Positions 53,976 through 64,000 of a stretch of 64,000 bases of DNA are shown here, one piece after another. The position numbers and the translations under genes are program-made. Numbering within the stretch: the stretch's first letter is position 1; each line of letters begins with the position of its first letter. The notes beneath the pieces are model-generated. The model made no database searches. It saw only the letters and a program-made list of their open reading frames with translations, and was not told the DNA's origin. Origin of the DNA: Methylopila jiangsuensis (GTDB lineage Bacteria > Pseudomonadota > Alphaproteobacteria > Rhizobiales > Methylopilaceae); NCBI RefSeq assembly GCF_027922305.1, contig NZ_BSFK01000016.1:802565-866564 (forward strand), read 5' to 3'.

Positions 53976-54398
53976 ATGATCCGCACTTTGAGCGCACTCA
54001 CCGGAGCCCTGACCCTCGCCATGACCCTGTCCGCAGCCGCCGCCGAGACCAAGACCCTGCCTTCGGGCCTCAAGTATCAGGAGGAGACGGTCGGAACCGG
54101 GGCCGAAGCCGCGCCGGGCAAGACCGTGCAGGTGCACTACACCGGCTGGCTCGACAAGGGCGGCGAGAAGGGCGCCAAGTTCGACTCCTCGCGCGACCGC
54201 GGCGATCCGTTCGACTTCCGCCTCGGCGCCGGCCAGGTCATCCAGGGCTGGGACGAGGGCGTCGCCGGCATGAAGGTGGGCGGCAAGCGCACGCTGATCA
54301 TTCCGGCCGAACTCGGCTACGGCGCCCGGGGCGCCGGCGGCGTCATCCCGCCGAACGCCACGCTGATCTTCGACGTGGAGCTGCTCGGCGTCCGCTGA
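53976..54398 (+). CDS. FKBP-type peptidyl-prolyl isomerase, exported
   Basis: The 140-residue protein has signal peptide [21 protein letters not shown], then a single FKBP domain: [40 protein letters not shown] in parts, [18 protein letters not shown] and [13 protein letters not shown]. It catalyses proline cis-trans isomerisation during periplasmic folding. The catalytic-site aromatic and Asp positions look intact. Confidence 0.95.
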   Translation: MIRTLSALTGALTLAMTLSAAAAETKTLPSGLKYQEETVGTGAEAAPGKTVQVHYTGWLDKGGEKGAKFDSSRDRGDPFDFRLGAGQVIQGWDEGVAGMKVGGKRTLIIPAELGYGARGAGGVIPPNATLIFDVELLGVR

Positions 54399-54424
54399 CA
54401 GACGATCGGAGCGCTTCCCCCACA

Positions 54425-54560
54425 TCGTCATGCCCGAGCTTGTCTCGGGCATCCACGACTTGAATGCGCAAGCTTTCGACCGAGGGAAAGTCGCGGATAC
54501 CCGCCTGCGGCGGGCATGACGGAAGCTTGGATTGCGCGCGTAGGCGACGTTCAAACGGGT
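54425..54560. repeat. Dispersed palindromic repeat, copy 2
   Basis: CGTCATGCCCGAGCTTGTCT, then CGGGCATCCACGACTTG at the left, and a right half CCCGCCTGCGGCGGGCATGACGG followed in pieces by AGCTTGGATTGCGCGCG and CAAACGGG. The right half matches copies at 49,780 and 62,512. It lies in the gap after the FKBP gene. Confidence 0.75.
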
Positions 54561-54591
54561 TCTGACGCCCTAACTCCAGCCGCAGACGCGA

Positions 54592-54626
54592 AAAACCCGG
54601 CGCTCCGCCCCCGGACGCCGGGTTTT
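54592..54626. terminator. Rho-independent terminator
   Basis: AAAACCCGGCG and CGCCGGGTTTT form an 11-bp stem around 13 bases. T and A runs lie at the two ends, so it can serve the FKBP gene and the convergent GNAT gene. Confidence 0.88.
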
Positions 54627-54642
54627 CATGCGGCCCGCCGTT

Positions 54643-55140
54643 TCAGGCGATGGAGGGGCGCAGCCGGGCCATGCAGTGGGCGTCCACGTAACGGCCGTCC
54701 CGGAAGGACGCGGCCTTGTGCGTGCCCTCCACCTCGAAGCCGAACTTGCGGTAGAGCGCGATGGCGCTCTCGTTGTCGACGAACACGGTCATCTCGACCC
54801 GCAGGATGTTCAGCCAGTTGTCGGCGGTGTCGAGCATGGCCGCCATCAGCTTGGAGCCGACGCCCTTGCCCATGGCGTCGTCGCGCACGCCGATCCAGAA
54901 CTCCGCCGCATGGGCGCGCCGCCCGTAGAAGGGCTTCAGCGCCGAGGCGCCGACGACGCGGCCGTCGCATTCCGCTGAAAACTGCAGGTCGCGGGGCGAC
55001 TTGGGCTCGAGCCACGCCCGCACCGCCTCGAAGGATTCGTAAGGCAGCGCCAGCGTGCCCTCGCGGAACGACCTCTGGCGGTAAATCTCGAAAACATCGG
55101 CGGCGTCTTCGCCGCGCATGGCCCGGACCGTCACATCCAT
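54643..55140 (-). CDS. GNAT family N-acetyltransferase
   Basis: The 165-residue protein has a GNAT fold: ECDGRVVGASALKPF (beta 2-3), EFWIGVRDDAMGKGVGSKLMAAML (acetyl-CoA loop, motif A) and NESAIALYRKFGFEVEGTHK (motif B, RimJ/RimL/YhhY-like). ATG 55140 is chosen because DVTVRAMRGEDAADVFEIY is the usual N-terminus. The substrate is unknown. Confidence 0.9.
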   Translation of the reverse strand: MDVTVRAMRGEDAADVFEIYRQRSFREGTLALPYESFEAVRAWLEPKSPRDLQFSAECDGRVVGASALKPFYGRRAHAAEFWIGVRDDAMGKGVGSKLMAAMLDTADNWLNILRVEMTVFVDNESAIALYRKFGFEVEGTHKAASFRDGRYVDAHCMARLRPSIA

Positions 55141-55233
55141 TTCGATCTCCGTGAGTGGATTGTGAAATCCCCCTCTGATCGAAACGGCCGGCCGCGCCGC
55201 GTCCCTCATCCGGGCGCGGCGCGAAAGCTACCG

Positions 55234-57948
<2,715 letters not shown>

Positions 57949-58176
57949 GGGCGAACCTTTCTTCTGGCGCTTTGGCGCGCGTCTTGTGGCCGCCCGGCCT
58001 CGAACCTCCCCGGTCGACCGGCCCGAAGACCCGAAACTCCCTCGATTTCGAGACGCTTCGCGTGTCTTCAGCGGCAGCGGTCGAGATAAGAGGGACCCCG
58101 AGGGTTGTCAATGTGAGCCCTTTCGGACACTCTCCCGCGCCTCGGGGCGGAACGACGCTCAAATCGGAAGGTTCTC

Positions 58177-59130
58177 ATGGCTTTTTGCATTTCGTCGGGC
58201 CGCCGGACGGCCGCGCTCGGCGCCTCCCTTGCGCTGGCTCTGCTCGCCACGTCGGCCCTCGCGCAGCCCGCTCCGGCGACCGCCGCCGCGCCGGCCGCGG
58301 TCGATCCCAAGACGGTGCTCGCGACGGTGGACGGCGAGGAGGTGACGGCCGGGGAGGTGGAGATCGCGCAGGAGGACCTGCAGCAGTCCACCGCCTCCAT
58401 GACCGACGTCCAGCGCCGCGACTACGCGCTCAACTACCTGATCGACCTCAAGATCGCGGCCAACGCCGCCGAGAAGGAGAAGGTCGGCGACAGCGACGAC
58501 TTCAAGCGCCGCATGGCCTATCTGCACGACCGCGCGCTGATGGAGGAGCTGCTTCAGCGCACCGCCAAGGCCGCCGTCACCGACGAGGCCATGCGCAAGC
58601 TCTATGACGACACCGTCAAGAACCTGAAGCCCGAGCCCGAGGTGCGCGCCAGCCACATCCTGGTGAAGACCGAGGACGAGGCCAAGTCGGTCAAGGAGCG
58701 GCTCGCCAAGGGCGAGGACTTCGCCAAGATCGCGACCGAGGTCTCCACCGATCCCGGCTCCGCCAAGCAGGGCGGCGACCTCGGCTTCTTCGGCAAGGGC
58801 CAGATGGTGCCGGCCTTCGACGAGGCCGCCTTCAAGCTGGAGCCGAACGTCGTCTCCGAGCCGGTGAAGACCCAGTTCGGCTTCCACGTCATCAAGGTGA
58901 CGGAGAAGCGCGAGCGGCCGGTCCCGACCTTCGAGCAGGTCAAGCCGCAGATCGAGCAGTACGTCGTGCGCACCGCCCAGCAGGATCTGGTGCTGAAGCT
59001 GCGCGGCCAGTCCAAGGTGGAGCGCACCGAGGCCGGCAAGCCGGCGGAGGCGCCCGCCGCCCCCGCCGTCGTTCCCGCGCCCGCGGCTCCAGCCGCTCCC
59101 GACGCGCCCAAGCCCGACGCGCCGAAGTAA
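58177..59130 (+). CDS. Parvulin-type peptidyl-prolyl isomerase (PpiC/SurA family)
   Basis: The 317-residue exported protein has signal peptide ALGASLALALLATSALA, a helical SurA-N-like region, then a rotamase domain: VRASHILVKTEDEAKSVKERL, FAKIATEVSTDPGSAKQGGDLGFFGKGQMVPAFDEAAF in parts and VKTQFGFHVIKVTE. The C-terminal tail is Ala/Pro-rich. It assists outer-membrane and periplasmic protein folding. The order divergent secA, this gene, argJ, mutT is conserved in Hyphomicrobiales. Confidence 0.94.
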   Translation: MAFCISSGRRTAALGASLALALLATSALAQPAPATAAAPAAVDPKTVLATVDGEEVTAGEVEIAQEDLQQSTASMTDVQRRDYALNYLIDLKIAANAAEKEKVGDSDDFKRRMAYLHDRALMEELLQRTAKAAVTDEAMRKLYDDTVKNLKPEPEVRASHILVKTEDEAKSVKERLAKGEDFAKIATEVSTDPGSAKQGGDLGFFGKGQMVPAFDEAAFKLEPNVVSEPVKTQFGFHVIKVTEKRERPVPTFEQVKPQIEQYVVRTAQQDLVLKLRGQSKVERTEAGKPAEAPAAPAVVPAPAAPAAPDAPKPDAPK

Positions 59131-59293
59131 GGCTCGTCACGTCGCGCCGGTCCGCGCCGCTCTGAACGCTTGCGGCGCGGACCGGGCCGGCCTGTCGCAC
59201 GGCTGTCGTGACGCTGGCGGATAGGACGCCGGCGCGGGCGGCCCGTTGGCGGCCCGGCGCGCGTTCCGCATCCTCCGCCGTCCGAGACGCCCT

Positions 59294-60526
59294 ATGTCCT
59301 CCGTCATCTCCCCGCTCGCGCCCACGTCTTACCCCGTCCTGCCGCCCATCGCCGGCGTGCGCCTCGCCACCGCCGCCGCCGGCATCCGCTACAAGGGCCG
59401 GACCGACGTGCTGCTCATGGCCTTCGACGAGGGAACCTCGGTCGCCGGCGTGTTCACGCGCTCGCTCTGCCCCTCCGCGCCGGTGGAGTGGTGCCGCGAC
59501 CGGCTGGCGGGCGGGCGCATCCGCGCGCTGGTGGTGAACTCCGGCAACGCCAACGCCTTCACCGGAAAGAAGGGCCGCGCCGCGACCAAGCTCACCGCCG
59601 AAATCGCGGCGCCGGCGCTGAACTGCTCCGAGGACGAGATTTTTCTCGCCTCCACCGGCGTGATCGGCGAGCCGCTGCCGGCCGAGAGGTTCGGCGACGT
59701 GATGGCGGGCCTGGTCGCCGAGGCCGGGCCGGACGGCTGGGAGGCCGCCGCCCGCGCCATCATGACCACCGACACTTTCCCCAAGCTCGCCACCCGGACC
59801 GCCGAGATCGGCGGCGTCACGGTGACGATCAACGGGATCGCCAAGGGCGCCGGCATGATCGCGCCGGACATGGCGACCATGCTGTCCTTCGTCGCGACCG
59901 ACGCCGCCCTCGCGCCCGCCGCCCTGCAGGGGCTGCTGGCCGCGGCGGTGGACCGCACCTTCAACTGCGTCACCATCGACGGCGACACCTCCACCTCCGA
60001 CACGCTGCTCGCCTTCGCCACGGCCAAGGCCGGCAACGCGCCCGCGACCGACGCCGCCGACCCGGCGCTCAAGGGCTTCGCCGCGGCGCTCGAAGACCTG
60101 CTGGCGGAGCTGGCGCAGCTCGTGGCCCGCGACGGCGAGGGCGCGCGCAAGTTCGTCACCGTGGAGGTCGAGGGCGCCGCCAGCGACGCCTCGGCGCGGA
60201 AGATCGCGCTGTCGATCGCCAACTCGCCGCTGGTGAAGACCGCGGTCGCGGGCGAGGACGCCAACTGGGGCCGGGTGGTGATGGCGGTGGGCAAGGCCGG
60301 CGAGCCCGCCGACCGCGACCGTCTGTCGATCCGCTTCGGCGACATCCGCGTCGCCCATGAGGGCGAGCGCGATCCCGCCTATGACGAGGCCGTGACCTCC
60401 GCCTACATGAAGCGGGAGGAGATCACGATCGGCGTCGAACTCGGGCTCGGCCAGGGCCGGGCGCGGGTGTGGACCTGCGACCTGACCGAAGTCTACATCT
60501 CGATCAACGCCGATTACCGTTCCTGA
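59294..60526 (+). CDS. argJ: Bifunctional ornithine acetyltransferase / N-acetylglutamate synthase
   Basis: The 410-residue protein contains [32 protein letters not shown], the self-cleavage site [15 protein letters not shown] (nucleophile Thr of MAT-ML), [15 protein letters not shown], the [19 protein letters not shown] block and C-terminal SINADYRS. It transfers acetyl from N-acetylornithine to glutamate in arginine synthesis, and many members also use acetyl-CoA. ATG 59294 begins the usual N-terminus (SSVISPLAP); the upstream frame is spurious. Confidence 0.97.
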   Translation: MSSVISPLAPTSYPVLPPIAGVRLATAAAGIRYKGRTDVLLMAFDEGTSVAGVFTRSLCPSAPVEWCRDRLAGGRIRALVVNSGNANAFTGKKGRAATKLTAEIAAPALNCSEDEIFLASTGVIGEPLPAERFGDVMAGLVAEAGPDGWEAAARAIMTTDTFPKLATRTAEIGGVTVTINGIAKGAGMIAPDMATMLSFVATDAALAPAALQGLLAAAVDRTFNCVTIDGDTSTSDTLLAFATAKAGNAPATDAADPALKGFAAALEDLLAELAQLVARDGEGARKFVTVEVEGAASDASARKIALSIANSPLVKTAVAGEDANWGRVVMAVGKAGEPADRDRLSIRFGDIRVAHEGERDPAYDEAVTSAYMKREEITIGVELGLGQGRARVWTCDLTEVYISINADYRS

Positions 60527-60571
60527 TTTCGGCGATCGGCTCAACCCGCTCTTAAGATGTGACGTGCTGGG

Positions 60572-60988
60572 ATGTCGGCGGACGCTCAACTGAAACTCGT
60601 TCTTGTCGTCGCCTGCGCGCTCATCGACGCCGACGGCCGCGTGCTCCTCGCGCAGCGGCCGGAAGGCAAGTCTCTGGCGGGCCTGTGGGAGTTTCCCGGC
60701 GGCAAGGTCGAGCCCGGCGAGCGGCCGGAACAGACCTTGATCCGCGAACTGGCTGAAGAGCTCGGCGTCGTGGTCGAGGAGCCGTGTCTTGCGCCGCTCA
60801 CCTTCGCGAGCCACCGCTACGAGACCTTCCATCTGCTGATGCCGCTGTACGTGTGCCGGCGCTGGACGGGGATCGTGACGGGCCGGGAAGGGCAGGCGAC
60901 GCGCTGGGTCCGTCCCAACGCGCTCCGCGACCACCCGATGCCGCCCGCCGACGAACCGCTCATCGCGCACCTCGTCGCCCTGCTCTGA
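60572..60988 (+). CDS. mutT: MutT-type (deoxy)nucleoside triphosphate pyrophosphohydrolase
   Basis: The 138-residue Nudix protein has LVVACALIDADGRVLLAQRPEGK, the Nudix box GKVEPGERPEQTLIRELAEELGV in parts, and TFASHRYETFHLLMPLYVCRRW. It removes 8-oxo-dGTP from the nucleotide pool, preventing A-to-C errors. It lies 45 bases after argJ on the same strand. Confidence 0.95.
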   Translation: MSADAQLKLVLVVACALIDADGRVLLAQRPEGKSLAGLWEFPGGKVEPGERPEQTLIRELAEELGVVVEEPCLAPLTFASHRYETFHLLMPLYVCRRWTGIVTGREGQATRWVRPNALRDHPMPPADEPLIAHLVALL

Positions 60989-61030
60989 TCCGTCCCCGGC
61001 GCGAGGCGGCGTCGGAGAAGGGGGGCGGGA

Positions 61031-61222
61031 ATGGGCATGACGTGGGAGACGGCGCTGCGGCGGCTGGCGCGGTTCGCGCGGGACGACAGCGGGGCGACAG
61101 CGATCGAATACGCCATGATCGCGGTGGGGATCGCGGTCGCGATCGCGGTCACGGTCTACCAGCTCGGCGACGTGGTGCTCTCGAAATATTACGGGCGCAT
61201 CGCCACCGAGCTGCCCAAGTAG
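61031..61222 (+). CDS. Flp family type IVb pilin
   Basis: The 63-residue prepilin has a basic leader ([12 protein letters not shown]), the processing motif [13 protein letters not shown] and one hydrophobic helix ([17 protein letters not shown]). Prepilin peptidase should cut after the Gly, giving a pilin with the usual E near +5. No tad/cpa assembly genes are in this window, so it is a solitary flp gene. GGGGGGCGGGA precedes the ATG. The stop is TAG. Confidence 0.93.
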   Translation: MGMTWETALRRLARFARDDSGATAIEYAMIAVGIAVAIAVTVYQLGDVVLSKYYGRIATELPK

Positions 61223-61271
61223 CCGCGCGCCGGCGGTTGCGCCGGACATGGCCGCCATGGACAATGGCGCC

Positions 61272-62318
61272 ATGTCAGACACGCCCATTCGCCTCACTGC
61301 GATGGCCCATGGCGGCGGCTGCGGCTGCAAGCTCGCCCCGGCCGTCCTGCAGGACATCCTGAAGAAGATGCCGGTTCCGTTCCCGGCGCCCGATCTGCTG
61401 GTCGGGGCCGAGACCTCGGACGACGCCGCCGTCTACCGGCTGAACGACGATCAGGCGATCGTCGCCACCACCGATTTCTTCACGCCCGTGGTGGACGACC
61501 CCTACGACTTCGGCCGCATCGCCGCCGCGAACGCGCTCTCCGACGTCTACGCCATGGGCGGCCGGCCGCTGTTCGCGCTGGCGCTGGTGGGCATGCCGGT
61601 CGGAGCCCTGCCGGTGGAGGCGATCCAGGACATCCTGGCCGGCGGGGCCTCCATCTGCGCGGAGGCGGGGATACCCGTGGCGGGCGGGCATTCCATCGAC
61701 ACGCCCGAGCCGATCTACGGGCTCGTCGCCATCGGTCTCGTCCATCCCGGCCGGGCGCTCAGGAACGCCACCGCGCGGCCCGGCGACCGGCTGATCCTGA
61801 CCAAGGGCCTCGGCGTCGGCGTGTTCTCCGCCGCGCTGAAGAAGGGCGAACTCAGCGCGGACGCTTACGCCGCGATGATCGCCTCCACCACCTGGCTGAA
61901 CGCCGTCGGCCCGGAGCTCGCCGGGCTCGACGGCGTGCGCGCCATGACCGACGTCACCGGCTTCGGCCTGCTCGGGCATCTTCTGGAGATGTGCCGCGGC
62001 GCGGGCCTCGCCGCGGAGATCGCCTTCGATCGCGCGCCGATTCTCCCCCATGCGGCGGAGCTGGCGCAGGCGGGGTTCTCCACCGGCGCCGCGACCCGCA
62101 ACTGGGCGAGCTACGGCGCGGCGGTGAGCCTGCCGGACGCGTTCGACCCCTGGCGCCAGGCGCTGCTGTGCGATCCCCAGACCAGCGGCGGCCTGCTGAT
62201 CGCCGTCGATCCGGGCGCGGAGGCCGACGTGCTGGCGCGCTGCCGCGCCGCAGGCTTCGCGCAGGTCGCCGTCGTCGGCGAACTGCGCGAGGGCGCGCCG
62301 GGCGTGCGGGTGGTCTGA
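61272..62318 (+). CDS. selD: Selenide, water dikinase (selenophosphate synthase)
   Basis: The 348-residue protein has the N-terminal active-site loop [11 protein letters not shown] (Cys and Lys, not selenocysteine), [51 protein letters not shown] in parts, [26 protein letters not shown] and [13 protein letters not shown]. It makes selenophosphate from selenide and ATP for selenoproteins or 2-selenouridine. ATG 61272 begins the conserved part. selA, selB and mnmH are not in this window. Confidence 0.97.
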   Translation: MSDTPIRLTAMAHGGGCGCKLAPAVLQDILKKMPVPFPAPDLLVGAETSDDAAVYRLNDDQAIVATTDFFTPVVDDPYDFGRIAAANALSDVYAMGGRPLFALALVGMPVGALPVEAIQDILAGGASICAEAGIPVAGGHSIDTPEPIYGLVAIGLVHPGRALRNATARPGDRLILTKGLGVGVFSAALKKGELSADAYAAMIASTTWLNAVGPELAGLDGVRAMTDVTGFGLLGHLLEMCRGAGLAAEIAFDRAPILPHAAELAQAGFSTGAATRNWASYGAAVSLPDAFDPWRQALLCDPQTSGGLLIAVDPGAEADVLARCRAAGFAQVAVVGELREGAPGVRVV

Positions 62319-62479
62319 CGGGGCGGCGCCGACGTTGAAGCCCAAGCGGCTCGGCGGCGTCGCCGCGTCCGGGCCGTTGCGGCGCCGGACGCCTTGTCCA
62401 TGCGACCGGGCCGTCGCTGGCGCTCGACGACGCGTCAGGAGATCCGCGACGCGTCTATTTCGAGAACGTTTCGCGAGGC

Positions 62480-62571
62480 GAAGGCTTCAGCGTTCAGGTG
62501 GTGGTTTCCCGCCATGCGGCGGGCATGACGGGAGTTTCGATCGCGCGCTGCGGCCATTCCCAAACGGGCGC
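62480..62571. repeat. Dispersed palindromic repeat, copy 3
   Basis: TTTCCCGCCATGCGGCGGGC, then ATGACGGGAGTTTCGATCG, a CGCG stretch and CCCAAACGGG. It matches the right halves of the copies at 49,780 and 54,505 in order and spacing. It lies between the convergent selD and HNH genes. Confidence 0.75.
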
Positions 62572-63129
62572 TTACGGCTCCAGCTCGGTGTCCCAGTAGA
62601 GATAGTCGAGCCAGCTGTCGTGCAGGTAGTTCGGCGGGAACGCGCGGCCGTTGCGGTGCAGGTCCTGGATCGACGGCTGGAACGGCGGCTGCGCCGGCCA
62701 CATGCCGCAATCCACGGGCATCTGTCCGCCCTTCTTCAGGTTGCAGGGCGAGCAGGCGGCCACGATGTTGTCCCAGGTGGTCTGGCCGCCCCGGGAGCGC
62801 GGAACCACGTGGTCGAAGGTCAGCTCCTCCCGCGCGCCGCAGTACTGGCACGAGAACCGGTCGCGCAGGAACACGTTGAAGCGGGTGAAGGCGGGGTTGC
62901 GGGCCGGCTTGACGTAGGTCTTGAGGCAGACGACCGACGGCAGCGTCATCTCGAAGCTGGGGCTCTTCACCCGGCGGTCGTAATGGGAGAGCACGTTCAC
63001 CCGGTCGAGGAAGATCGCCTTGATGGCGTCCTGCCAGGACCACAACGACAACGGGTAATAGCTCAGCGGACGGTAATCCGCATTCAACACCAAGGCCGGA
63101 CACGCATCTGGTGAGACGGCAAGCGTCAC
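62572..63129 (-). CDS. HNH endonuclease family protein
   Basis: The 185-residue protein reads ALVLNADYRPLSYYPLSLWSWQDAI, then FNVFLRDRFSCQYCGAREELTFDHVVPRSRGGQTTWDNIVAACSPCNLKKGG in parts. This is an HNH/McrA-type fold with two CxxC zinc pairs and the DHVVPRSRGG metal site. It is a widely conserved chromosomal HNH protein in Alphaproteobacteria, not phage-specific. The substrate is unknown. Confidence 0.92.
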   Translation of the reverse strand: MTLAVSPDACPALVLNADYRPLSYYPLSLWSWQDAIKAIFLDRVNVLSHYDRRVKSPSFEMTLPSVVCLKTYVKPARNPAFTRFNVFLRDRFSCQYCGAREELTFDHVVPRSRGGQTTWDNIVAACSPCNLKKGGQMPVDCGMWPAQPPFQPSIQDLHRNGRAFPPNYLHDSWLDYLYWDTELEP

Positions 63130-63216
63130 CGAGCACTCCCTGCATCAGCGTCGGCCATCAGCCGACGCCGGGGGATACTCTACATAGCTTGTGTCAGCCT
63201 TGTGAAGACTGCCCCG

Positions 63217-63876
63217 TTAAGTTTTCTTAACCCGCAGCGCCGAGGTCAGGAACGCCGCTCCCTGGCGCAGGCCCTCGCCGTCGATGCCGTGGCCGAGCCC
63301 CGGCGACAGGTGCCATTGCACCGGAATCTCCGCCGCTCCGAGGCCGTCGATGGCCGCGAACAGCTCGTCCACGGGCAGGATCTCGTCCCGGTCGCCGTGG
63401 ATCAGCAGAATCGGCGGCTTGCCCGTGGCCTCGGCCTTCAGCGCCTCCGGCGACACCAGCATGCCCGAATAGCCGAGGATCGCGGCCGGCGGTATCGCGC
63501 GGCGCAGCCCCACGTGCAGCGCCATCATGGTGCCCTGGCTGAAGCCCACCAGCGCCAGCCGGTCCGGTCCCAGCCCGTGGCTGGCGAGTTCGGCGTCCAG
63601 AAAGGCGTCGAGGCCCGGACGGGCGGCGACCACGCCCCGGCGGCGCTCGTCCGGATCGCGGAAGGTGAGCGGGAACCACTGCCGGCCCATGGGCGCGCCG
63701 GGCAGCCGCTCCGGCGCGTTCGGCGCCACGAAGGCCGCGTCGGGCAGGGCGTTCCGCCATTCGCGGCCGATGGCGATCAGGTCGTTCCCGTCCGCGCCGT
63801 AGCCGTGCAGGAACACGACGAGCGATCGGGCGACGCCCGAAGCGGGCGCGAGGCGGGGGCCGTCTATGGCGGTCAT
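63217..63876 (-). CDS. Alpha/beta hydrolase, carboxylesterase/phospholipase type
   Basis: The 219-residue protein has SLVVFLHGYGADGNDLIAIG (oxyanion region), the nucleophile elbow LALVGFSQGTMMALH (Ser), PILLIHGDRDEILPVDEL (Asp) and SPGLGHGIDGEGL (His): a complete catalytic triad of the YpfH/lysophospholipase family. The ATG shares ATGA with the stop of the upstream alkA-like gene, so the two are translationally coupled. Confidence 0.93.
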   Translation of the reverse strand: MTAIDGPRLAPASGVARSLVVFLHGYGADGNDLIAIGREWRNALPDAAFVAPNAPERLPGAPMGRQWFPLTFRDPDERRRGVVAARPGLDAFLDAELASHGLGPDRLALVGFSQGTMMALHVGLRRAIPPAAILGYSGMLVSPEALKAEATGKPPILLIHGDRDEILPVDELFAAIDGLGAAEIPVQWHLSPGLGHGIDGEGLRQGAAFLTSALRVKKT

Positions 63877-64000
63877 GCGGTCTCCTGCGGGCTGGCGGGA
63901 CGGTTGGGGGCGGGAGCCGCGTCGCGGCCGCCCCGCTTCGTGAGGTAATAGGCCCAGAGCAGCTGCGCCGCCACTCCGCGCAACGGCCGCCAGCCGTCCG
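63873..64000 (-). CDS. DNA-3-methyladenine glycosylase (AlkA-like), 3' end only
   Basis: The gene enters from beyond the window. The visible C-terminus reads DGWRPLRGVAAQLLWAYYLT, then KRGGRDAAPAPNRPASPQETA and stop. The RPLRGVAAQLLWAYY segment is the typical end of the HhH-GPD glycosylase AlkA group. It removes alkylated bases in repair. Only about 42 codons are seen, so the assignment rests on that one motif. Confidence 0.65.
   Translation of the reverse strand, partial: DGWRPLRGVAAQLLWAYYLTKRGGRDAAPAPNRPASPQETA

Noticed and set aside
61272-62318. Selenocysteine-containing SelD
   Set aside because: The active-site loop reads HGGGCGCK with ordinary cysteine codons and no in-frame TGA.

Overview
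The window looks like high-GC chromosomal DNA from an alphaproteobacterium, most likely Hyphomicrobiales (Rhizobiales). The evidence is the gene order secA / parvulin-type isomerase / argJ / mutT, the DUF3489-DUF2924-recombinase trio, the GC-rich codon use and the protein style. I cannot name a genus. All calls come from reading motifs, lengths and gene context; no database search was run.

Layout. (1) 1-309: host DNA ending in a complete tRNA-Ser(CGA). (2) About 310-43,690: a roughly 43 kb integrative genomic island in the 3' end of that tRNA gene. It opens with a large serine recombinase and its two usual companions. Next come a defence block (YaaC-like protein; a helicase with a probable C-terminal nuclease; a Gabija-type OLD nuclease plus UvrD-like helicase), an IS1182-family element, and a long arsenic/metal block: arsR-acr3-arsC-arsH-MFS, a frameshifted second arsenic permease, an ArsR-rhodanese regulator with MFS, methyltransferase and MAPEG genes, chrA, a DsbA-like protein, a Zn/Cd-type P-ATPase with SCO, and MerR with DUF411. 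A complete Wadjet operon (jetABCD) follows, then a decayed IS, a divergent tyrosine-recombinase-like protein, a small XRE regulator facing a PD-(D/E)XK-like protein, and an operon of a ParB-domain/DNA methyltransferase, DUF5681 and phage terminase large subunit, the last broken by one amber codon. (3) 43,691-44,060: a diverged second copy of the island's left edge. It starts at a tRNA-3'-end-like CCGCCA and ends in the last 28 codons of a second serine recombinase, so a related element once sat in tandem here. (4) 44,434-64,000: host genes. These are a small secreted protein, a YqjE/YqjD-like pair, a GST, prfB with its programmed +1 frameshift, an LplT-PlsC-Aas fusion with its own TetR, an FKBP, a GNAT, secA, a parvulin, argJ, mutT, an Flp pilin, selD, an HNH nuclease, an esterase and the end of an alkA-like gene.

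How the parts work together. The island pairs anti-invader functions (Gabija-like, Wadjet, and possibly the helicase-nuclease) with As/Cr/heavy-metal resistance. Regulation is legible: palindromic ArsR-type sites lie between divergent arsenic genes, and a 10-3-10 MerR-type operator before the P-ATPase recurs in imperfect form before the dsbA-like gene, suggesting a shared metal regulon. Two single-base frameshifts and one in-frame stop show that parts of the island are decaying, or contain sequence errors.
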